From RUG11247 sp050945995 (GTDB lineage: Bacteria; Bacillota; Clostridia; Christensenellales; Aristaeellaceae): a stretch of 17,586 nucleotides of DNA. A program made the translations under genes and the position numbers. Location of the stretch: positions 1 to 17,586 of the forward strand of contig JBMNUA010000025.1 in the NCBI GenBank assembly GCA_050945995.1, in the 5' to 3' direction. The notes under the pieces are model-generated. The model saw only the letters and a list, made by a program, of their open reading frames with translations, was not told the DNA's origin and did not search any database. Shown piece after piece: positions 13,505-17,586 of this stretch (within the stretch, counting starts at the first letter, position 1; each line of letters begins with the position of its first letter).

Positions 13505-14526
13505 TGGCACGGATCGTCAGTTTCGGGGAGATCATGATGCGCCTGAACCCGCCGGGGTATCTGCGCTTTTGTCAGGCGCACGGGTTTGAGGCGAGCTACG
13601 CGGGCGGCGAGGCGAACGTGAGCGTGTCGCTCGCCAACTACGGGCACGACAGCGCATATGTGACGAAGCTGCCCGCGCACGAAATCGGGCAAAACGCGGC
13701 AAACGAGCTGCGCAAATACGGGGTGGACACCTCCCAAATCGTGCGCGGCGGGGCGCGGTTGGGCATCTATTTTGTCGAAAAGGGCGCGTCCCAGCGCGGC
13801 GGCAAGGTGATCTACGACCGCGCGCACTCCGCCATCGCGCTTGCCGCGCGCGCGGAGTTTGACTGGCGCGCGATCCTCAAAGGCGCGGACTGGTTCCATT
13901 TCACGGGCATCACGCCCGCGCTCGGCGGCGAGCTGCCCGAAATCTGCATGGACGCGGTGACGACCGCGCGCGAGATGGGCGTGAAGGTGAGCTGCGATTT
14001 GAACTACCGCAACAAACTGTGGACGCGCGAAGAAGCGGGGCGCGCGATGGCGGCGCTCATGCCGTATGTGGACCTGCTCATCGCAAACGAGGAGGACGCG
14101 CACGATGTGTTCGGCATCGCCGCCGAAAACACCGACATCGAGGGCGGCAAGCTCAACCGCGAGGGGTATGTGTCCGTCGCGAAACAGCTCATGGCGCGCT
14201 TCGGGATGCGGCATGTCGCCATCACGCTGCGCGGCTCGATCTCGGCGAGCGAGAACAACTGGTCGGGCATGCTCTACGACGGGGAGCGCGCGTATTTTGC
14301 GCGCAATTATCTGATCCGCATCGTCGATCGCGTGGGCGGAGGCGACAGCTTCGGCGGCGGGCTGATCCACGCGATGCTGCGCGGGTGGGACAGCCAGCAG
14401 GCGATCGAATTTGCGGTGGCGGCGAGCTGTTTGAAGCAGACGATTGAATTCGACTTCAACCACGCGTCGGAGGCGGAGGTGCTCGCGCTCGCGGGCGGCG
14501 CGGGGTCGGGGCGCGTGCAGCGCTGA
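13504..14526 (+). CDS. kdgK: 2-dehydro-3-deoxygluconokinase (PfkB family)
   Basis: KDG kinase phosphorylates 2-keto-3-deoxygluconate with ATP to KDPG, the step before the aldolase in uronate, pectin or gluconate breakdown. Of 340 residues, VSFGEIMMRLNPPG (5-18) and YAGGEANVSVSLANYG (32-47) are the N-terminal substrate motifs, and IVDRVGGGDSFGGGLIHA (273-290) is the PfkB signature with catalytic base D281, in the exact form common in clostridial KdgK. The start overlaps the aldolase stop by one base; the upstream extension to 13483 lies within the aldolase gene. An aldolase on each side supports the assignment. The insertion around residues 205-225 relative to minimal PfkB proteins is usual for this branch. 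Confidence 0.92.
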   Translation: MARIVSFGEIMMRLNPPGYLRFCQAHGFEASYAGGEANVSVSLANYGHDSAYVTKLPAHEIGQNAANELRKYGVDTSQIVRGGARLGIYFVEKGASQRGGKVIYDRAHSAIALAARAEFDWRAILKGADWFHFTGITPALGGELPEICMDAVTTAREMGVKVSCDLNYRNKLWTREEAGRAMAALMPYVDLLIANEEDAHDVFGIAAENTDIEGGKLNREGYVSVAKQLMARFGMRHVAITLRGSISASENNWSGMLYDGERAYFARNYLIRIVDRVGGGDSFGGGLIHAMLRGWDSQQAIEFAVAASCLKQTIEFDFNHASEAEVLALAGGAGSGRVQR

Positions 14527-14537
14527 CGGAGGGGTTT

Positions 14538-15398
14538 ATGGACGCATTGACGAGAATCGAACACATCGGGCTGATCCCGGTGATCAAAATCGAGGATGCG
14601 GCGGACGCCGCGCCGCTCTGCCGCGCGCTTGCGGACGGCGGGCTGCCCGTCGCGGAGATCACCTTCCGCACGCCCGCCGCCGAGGAGGCGATCCGCCGCG
14701 CGAGCGCGGAGCTGCCCGATGTGCTCGTCGGCGCGGGCACGGTGCTGACTGTCGATCAGGCGGCGCGGGCGATTGCCGCGGGAGCGAAGTACATCGTATC
14801 CCCCGGGCTGAACCCCGCGGTGGTGGCCCATTGCGTCGAGCGCGGCGTGCCGGTATTGCCCGGCTGCGCGACGCCGTCGGACATCGAAGCCGCGCTCAGC
14901 TTCGGGCTTGATACGGTGAAATTCTTCCCCGCGGAGGCGCTCGGCGGGCTGAAACTCATCGAGGCGATGAGCGCGCCCTACGGCGGCATCTCCTTCGTGC
15001 CGACCGGGGGCATCGGCGAGAAGAACGCGCGCGAATACCTCGCGTTTCCCAAGGTGCGGGCGGTCGGCGGCAGTTGGATGGCGCCGGCGGGGATGATCCG
15101 CGCGCGGGACTGGACGGGCATCACCGCGCGCGCGAAAGCGGCAGTCGCGCTTGTGATCGGGCTTGAGTTGGAAGCGATTGAGCTGCCCGGCGCGCGCGCG
15201 GACGCGCAGCAGCTTGAGGATTTGCTGGGCGGCGTGTTGCGGCTGGGCGGCGCGCGCATCGCGCTGACGACGACCAACCTCAAGCGCGCGGTCTACCACC
15301 TCGGGCTGCGCGGCTATGCCTTTGAGCCCGCGCGGGACGGCGTAGCACACATGGCGGGCGAGATTGCGGGGCTCGCGGTCGAGCTGCGCGAGCGGTAG
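14538..15398 (+). CDS. KDPG aldolase with C-terminal VOC-like extension
   Basis: Residues 1-205 are a complete KDPG/KHG aldolase: E40 and R44 in VAEITFRTP, GAGTVLTVDQA, LPGCATPSD, and Schiff-base lysine K128 in TVKFFPAE. All three canonical active-site residues are kept, so it is the likely genuine KDPG aldolase of the operon (cleavage to pyruvate and glyceraldehyde-3-phosphate). Residues 206-286 are extra: ARIALTTTNLKRAVYHL and a final AGEIAGLAVELRER resemble the second half of a VOC/glyoxalase-type module that I recall fused to clostridial KDPG aldolases; here it looks shortened. Its role is unknown. GGAGGGG precedes the ATG; the gap to kdgK is 11 nt. The fusion reading is from memory of the family. 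Confidence 0.9.
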   Translation: MDALTRIEHIGLIPVIKIEDAADAAPLCRALADGGLPVAEITFRTPAAEEAIRRASAELPDVLVGAGTVLTVDQAARAIAAGAKYIVSPGLNPAVVAHCVERGVPVLPGCATPSDIEAALSFGLDTVKFFPAEALGGLKLIEAMSAPYGGISFVPTGGIGEKNAREYLAFPKVRAVGGSWMAPAGMIRARDWTGITARAKAAVALVIGLELEAIELPGARADAQQLEDLLGGVLRLGGARIALTTTNLKRAVYHLGLRGYAFEPARDGVAHMAGEIAGLAVELRER

Positions 15399-15413
15399 GA
15401 AGGAAAGCAGCAT

Positions 15414-15491
15414 ATGCGGACGATCTTTCGGATTCGGCACATAGGAAGCTCCGTCAGAAAAGGAAACGGCGAGACGTTTGACGGAGCCTAA
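15414..15491 (+). CDS. 25-codon ORF in the leader of the radical SAM gene
   Basis: A short ORF beginning MRTIFRIRHIG and ending ETFDGA, with AGGAAGGAAAG (15397-15407) 6 nt before its ATG and only 15 nt after the aldolase stop. It is basic in the first half and has no cysteine. The end of the ORF coincides with a 9-bp hairpin (15448-15487), and its first codons contain GCGGAC, which is complementary to the downstream terminator. It may be a leader peptide, a small protein, or chance. I do not recognise it. Confidence 0.3.
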   Translation: MRTIFRIRHIGSSVRKGNGETFDGA

Positions 15492-15575
15492 GCAGAAATC
15501 GCCGGTAATGGGGCGCACGGCGCAGATGGTTGCGTTTGTTTTGCGTCGCCCGTTGCCGGCGGATGGATGGAAGGG
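15448..15575 (+). ncRNA. structured leader RNA upstream of the radical SAM gene (candidate)
   Basis: Two strong stem-loops precede the terminator. The first is GCTCCGTCA (15448-15456) with TGACGGAGC (15479-15487), perfect 9 bp, with an inner AACG/CGTT stem (15465-15468/15475-15478). The second is GCCGG (15501-15505) with CCGGC (15556-15560), internal loop, then GGGCG (15511-15515) with CGCCC (15547-15551), capped by CGCA/TGCG (15521-15524/15531-15534). I could not match it to a riboswitch class I know (SAM, TPP, cobalamin, T-box, c-di-GMP, ZTP, fluoride motifs are absent). Confidence 0.45.
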
Positions 15576-15602
15576 TCGCGGACGTTTTGTCCGCGATTTT
15601 TT
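15576..15602 (+). terminator. perfect intrinsic terminator 31 nt before the radical SAM gene
   Basis: TCGCGGAC (15576-15583) and GTCCGCGA (15589-15596) form a perfect 8-bp stem with a GTTTT loop and a run of six T (15597-15602). It ends the aldolase-kinase transcript or acts as an attenuator for the radical SAM gene. Only 31 nt separate the T-run from the ATG, with the ribosome binding site inside, which leaves no room for a usual promoter. Confidence 0.85.
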
Positions 15603-15633
15603 GTTGCGTGAAAAAGAAAGCGAGGGTACATTC

Positions 15634-16695
15634 ATGAACAAATGGGACAATGGATTTTTGGGCGTTGCGGTGGACATGGCGGGCTGCCCGAACCAGTGCC
15701 GGCATTGCTGGCTCGGCGGGCATCGAAACGGCGATATGACAATGGACGAATTTCGGGACATCGCGCGCGCATTTCGCGATTGGCGCGACGAAAACGGCGT
15801 AGGCATCGCGGAGATCGGCTTTGCGACGTGGTGGCGCGAGCCGGACTATCACGATCAGTACCGCGCGCTCTGGGCGTTGGAGCAGGAATTGTCCTCCCCC
15901 GGCAGGGCGCAGCGGTTCGAGCTATTATCGACATGGCGGCTCGCCCGCGATCCGGCATACGCGACATGGGCGGCGACGCTCGCGCCGCGCGCATGCCAGA
16001 TCACCCTGTTCGGCATGGAGGAGAACACCGATTGGTTCATGCGCCGAACAGGCGCGTTTCGCGACCAGATGACCGCGACCGAGCGGCTGCTCGAGGCGGG
16101 CATCGCGCCGCGCTGGCAGTTGTTTTTGACCAAGCGCTGCTTGGGCGAACTGGACGATTTCATGCGACTGATGGACGATATGCAGCTTGTGAAACGCTGC
16201 GAGGCGATCGGCATGAAGTTTGAAGTGTTTCTAAACAGCATGTCCCCGGAGGGAAGCGCGTATGCGGTGGATCATCTGCGGGTGGAGGCGGGCGATGTTG
16301 CGCGCATCCCGCAGGAATTGATCGCGTGCAGCCGCGAGGGCGCCGCGCTGTTGGGCGAGCCGGAGGATGCGCTCGTCGAGCGGTTTTTGGCGCGCGACGA
16401 TGCGCCGAATCTGGACGCGACCTTCCCCTGCCTGTTCATCGACGCGGACTACAACGTGTATCCCAACATCGCCGAGCCCGTGCCCTGGTGGCTGCTCGGG
16501 AACATCAAGACAGACGGCGTGGACGCAGTCCTGCGCGCGTACCGCGCGGGGGCGACGCCCGGAATGCGCGCGAACCGGGAGATCCCCGTGCGGGAACTCG
16601 CGCGGCGATACGGCGACGCGGGCAGCAAGAAGCTGTATGCCGCGGGCGATCTGATCACGCGCTTTTTGCACGAATGGGGCGCGGCGCAAGCATAA
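15634..16695 (+). CDS. radical SAM protein of unknown function
   Basis: A radical SAM enzyme: CPNQCRHCW (18-26) provides the CxxxCxxC ligands C18, C22 and C25 for the [4Fe-4S] cluster that cleaves SAM. The 353-residue protein probably has a radical SAM barrel over about 1-230, with RFELLSTWRLARDP and QITLFGMEENTDWF in it. The C-terminal part has PCLFIDADYNVYPNIAEPV (265-283), recalling the substrate-side segment of SPASM/twitch-type enzymes, but no second CxxC cluster motif is visible. The ATG at 15634 follows GAGGG by 7 nt; the frame is open to a TTG at 15478, but that extension crosses the terminator. Substrate is unknown; no other RiPP or cofactor genes adjoin it. Confidence 0.85.
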   Translation: MNKWDNGFLGVAVDMAGCPNQCRHCWLGGHRNGDMTMDEFRDIARAFRDWRDENGVGIAEIGFATWWREPDYHDQYRALWALEQELSSPGRAQRFELLSTWRLARDPAYATWAATLAPRACQITLFGMEENTDWFMRRTGAFRDQMTATERLLEAGIAPRWQLFLTKRCLGELDDFMRLMDDMQLVKRCEAIGMKFEVFLNSMSPEGSAYAVDHLRVEAGDVARIPQELIACSREGAALLGEPEDALVERFLARDDAPNLDATFPCLFIDADYNVYPNIAEPVPWWLLGNIKTDGVDAVLRAYRAGATPGMRANREIPVRELARRYGDAGSKKLYAAGDLITRFLHEWGAAQA

Positions 16696-16754
16696 AAAAT
16701 GCGCCGCCGGAGTGACAAGCAGCGCGCACATGATCGACAAACCTCGTTTCCTCC
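16660..16754. repeat. diverged direct repeat, copy 1 (3' end of the radical SAM gene and beyond)
   Basis: This stretch, covering the last 11 codons of the radical SAM gene and the first 59 nt downstream, aligns with 16844-16941. Shared blocks include GCGCGGCGCAA, CATAAAAA, TGCGCCGCCGGA, GCGCACAT and TCCTCC. Small gaps are needed in the second half. Confidence 0.6.
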
Positions 16755-16916
16755 TGGGGGATGCATGAAGGGGCTGCGCAGTTCCTTCATCGCTTCATCC
16801 GCAGGCGGCGGCGTGTGCGTCGCCGAGGAGCGCCCGTTTCAAACGCTTCCTGTATCAATGGGCGCGGCGCAAACATAAAAACTGCGCCGCCGGAAACCCC
16901 GGCGGCGCACATCCGA
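16696..16916. other. hairpin-rich spacer without a recognisable gene
   Basis: Between the radical SAM stop and the coiled-coil gene. It contains ATGAAGGGG (16765-16773) paired with TTCCTTCAT (16782-16790), including two G-U pairs, around CTGCGCAG; GGCGGCG (16807-16813) with CGTCGCC (16818-16824), and the second copy of the direct repeat. None of these hairpins has a T-run on the plus strand, so no clear terminator for the radical SAM gene is seen. The short plus and minus frames here look unrelated to any protein. Confidence 0.5.
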
Positions 16917-16941
16917 TCACAACTCGTTGATCAAATCCTCC
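16844..16941. repeat. diverged direct repeat, copy 2 (includes end of the coiled-coil gene)
   Basis: Second copy of the segment at 16660-16754, shifted by about 184 bp. In one frame its left end still reads RFLYQW, like RFLHEW at the end of the radical SAM protein, after which a missing G shifts the frame. Its right end covers the last codons of the minus-strand coiled-coil gene and its terminator. Confidence 0.6.
16871..16909 (-). terminator. intrinsic terminator of the coiled-coil gene
   Basis: TGCGCCGCCGG (16883-16893) pairs perfectly with CCGGCGGCGCA (16899-16909), 11 bp with a 5-nt loop. On the minus strand it is followed by GTTTTTATGTTT, a good U-tract, and it starts 7 nt after the stop codon. 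Confidence 0.88.
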
Positions 16942-17324
16942 AACGTCTTGCCCTGCTCCCCAAGCTTCGCCTTGAGGGCATCCAGCTGCGCCATTTCGGC
17001 GGCCTTCGCGGCGCGCATCTCCGCATTTCGCGCGGGGCGATCCTGCGCGGCGATCAGCCGCTCACGCAGCGAAACTGCGTTTTCGAGCATCTGCGTGCTC
17101 TTCTCCAGCGCATTCTTGCGCGCAGCGAGCTTCTCCTCCGTCTTGGCGACGAGCACCTCGCGATCCGCGTTCAATTGCTCCAGTCTCTTTATCTTCTGTT
17201 CCGCCATCTCGATGCGTTCTTCTCGGGTGGGATAGGGTTTGCGCGTCCTCTTGGCAGCCTTCGCGCCGGCATCAGCGGTTGTATTCTGTTTGGGTGCGTT
17301 TGCACCTTTCTTTGACCTCGGCAT
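16917..17324 (-). CDS. coiled-coil protein of unknown function
   Basis: I do not recognise the family. The 135-residue protein begins with a Lys/Arg/Ala-rich, probably disordered tail (residues 1-30, MPRSKKGANAPKQ and AAKRTRKPYP), then from TREERIEMAEQKIKRLEQL (33-51) to the end is one long charged helix region with heptad-like Leu/Ile spacing, ending LEDLINEL. It has no signal peptide, membrane segment or cysteine. A basic tail on a coiled coil would suit a nucleic-acid-associated or accessory protein; this is inference only. The ATG at 17324 has GAGGAGGT 6-7 nt upstream. Monocistronic, with a near-consensus promoter and a strong terminator, so probably well expressed. Confidence 0.85.
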   Translation of the reverse strand: MPRSKKGANAPKQNTTADAGAKAAKRTRKPYPTREERIEMAEQKIKRLEQLNADREVLVAKTEEKLAARKNALEKSTQMLENAVSLRERLIAAQDRPARNAEMRAAKAAEMAQLDALKAKLGEQGKTLEDLINEL

Positions 17325-17356
17325 AGCGATACCTCCTCTCCGATGATCCCATTCAT

Positions 17357-17385
17357 ATTATAACCCGATTGTACCCTTTATGCAA
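17357..17385 (-). promoter_or_regulatory. near-consensus promoter for the coiled-coil gene
   Basis: On the minus strand: TTGCAT (17380-17385), 17-nt spacer, TATAAT (17357-17362). Leader of about 25 nt with GAGGAGGT. Among the best promoters in the window. Confidence 0.75.
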
Positions 17386-17440
17386 CATATCATATAAAAG
17401 AAGGTTCATCTCACGCCGATGGGCAAACAGCCGCAAGTTA

Positions 17441-17586
17441 TCATCCCTCGATCACATATTCCCCCGTGCGCTCCACGCGATATCTGCGCGCGAATTCGCG
17501 CACAAAATCGACCTTCGCGTCGAATATACCTTTTGAAACATCGAAGTTTAACCGCGTGCGCAGCCTTGCCATCTCGGGTTCAAAGC
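17441..17586 (-). CDS. C-terminal end of an unidentified gene (runs off the window)
   Basis: An open frame enters from the right edge and stops at a TGA (17443-17441). The visible 47 residues include EMARLRTRLNFDVSKGIFDA and a tail RRYRVERTGEYVIEG: mixed helix and strand, soluble, no membrane segment. Codon use (G/C third positions) fits the neighbouring genes, which supports that it is coding. No family can be named from so little. No clear terminator is seen in the 56 nt before the promoter of the next gene. Confidence 0.6.
   Translation of the reverse strand, partial: FEPEMARLRTRLNFDVSKGIFDAKVDFVREFARRYRVERTGEYVIEG

Noticed and set aside
13102..14463. Long minus-strand frame antisense to the aldolase and kdgK genes
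   Set aside because: Same reasons: antisense to well-identified genes, composition typical of shadow frames. The frames at 9546-10661, 14307-15806 and 1976-3073 were dropped likewise.
15398..15411. GGAAGGAAAGCAGC, similar to the conserved loop of bacterial SRP RNA (GGAAGGAAGCAGC)
   Set aside because: The match has an inserted A and lacks the paired flanks and the preceding GGUCAGGxCC segment; it is better explained as the ribosome binding site of the short ORF.
15478..15633. TTG-initiated N-terminal extension of the radical SAM protein (52 residues)
   Set aside because: It would cross the perfect terminator at 15576-15602, has no ribosome binding site, and the ATG at 15634 has one.
16761..17315. 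184-codon plus-strand frame over the spacer and the coiled-coil gene
   Set aside because: Antisense to a gene with a consensus promoter, ribosome binding site and terminator; it also runs through the terminator hairpin and resembles nothing.
1..17586. CRISPR array, tRNA or rRNA genes, insertion sequences, attachment sites
   Set aside because: No regularly spaced repeats, no tRNA-like TTCGAATC arms in proper structure, no transposase or integrase frame, and no rRNA stretch was seen when reading both strands; the only sizeable repeat is the diverged pair at 16660-16941.

Overview
The window looks like chromosomal DNA from a GC-rich, Gram-positive fermenting anaerobe, most likely a Clostridia-type Firmicute (for example a gut Christensenellales- or Oscillospirales-like lineage). 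Reasons: strong AGGAGG-type ribosome binding sites before nearly every gene; a pta-ackA acetate pathway; a FeoA-FeoB iron system ending in a tiny Cys-rich membrane protein of the FeoB-associated type; an mnmG-rsmG pair; and a KDPG aldolase with a C-terminal VOC-like extension that I recall from clostridial genomes. The taxonomic call is inference. I see no rRNA, tRNA, CRISPR array, transposase, integrase or phage gene.

Layout. 1-1873 (minus): tadA, then pta and ackA (ackA runs off the left edge). 1964-4141 (plus): a Gfo/Idh/MocA oxidoreductase and a THUMP/TRM11-like RNA methyltransferase, each with its own promoter. 4170-5126 (minus): an aldo/keto reductase, convergent with the methyltransferase across a shared terminator. 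5127-5405: a 279-bp AT-rich region with divergent promoters and inverted repeats. 5406-5918 (plus): a one-pass membrane protein of unknown function. 5839-8090 (minus): feoA-feoB plus a 59-codon ORF encoding a short Cys-rich membrane protein, whose end overlaps the membrane-protein gene antisense. 8165-11586 (plus): a PfkB/FruK-type sugar kinase, mnmG and rsmG, tightly packed. 11743-11961 (plus): a small acidic lipoprotein, convergent with an OmpR-type response regulator (12069-12752, minus) across a strong terminator. 12860-15398 (plus): aldolase - KDG kinase - aldolase/VOC operon, divergent from the response regulator. 15399-15633: a structured leader with a 25-codon ORF and a perfect intrinsic terminator. 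15634-16695 (plus): a radical SAM protein. 16696-16916: hairpin-rich spacer with a duplicated segment. 16917-17324 (minus): a coiled-coil protein with a consensus promoter. 17441-17586 (minus): the C-terminal end of an unidentified gene.

How the genes work together. The KDG kinase and the KDPG aldolases turn 2-keto-3-deoxygluconate (from uronates or pectin) into pyruvate and glyceraldehyde-3-phosphate. Pta and AckA turn acetyl-CoA into acetate with ATP gain. The FruK-type kinase, the Gfo/Idh enzyme and the aldo/keto reductase fit a sugar-fermenting lifestyle. TadA, MnmG, RsmG and the THUMP-type methyltransferase are RNA-modification housekeeping. FeoAB imports ferrous iron under anaerobic conditions.

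The features most worth following up are the terminator-bearing leader before the radical SAM gene, the antisense-overlapping small Feo gene, the two unlike KDPG aldolases flanking one kinase, the AT-rich inverted-repeat leader of the orphan membrane protein, and the diverged duplication at 16660-16941. I found nothing that clearly is a complete new defence or mobile system.
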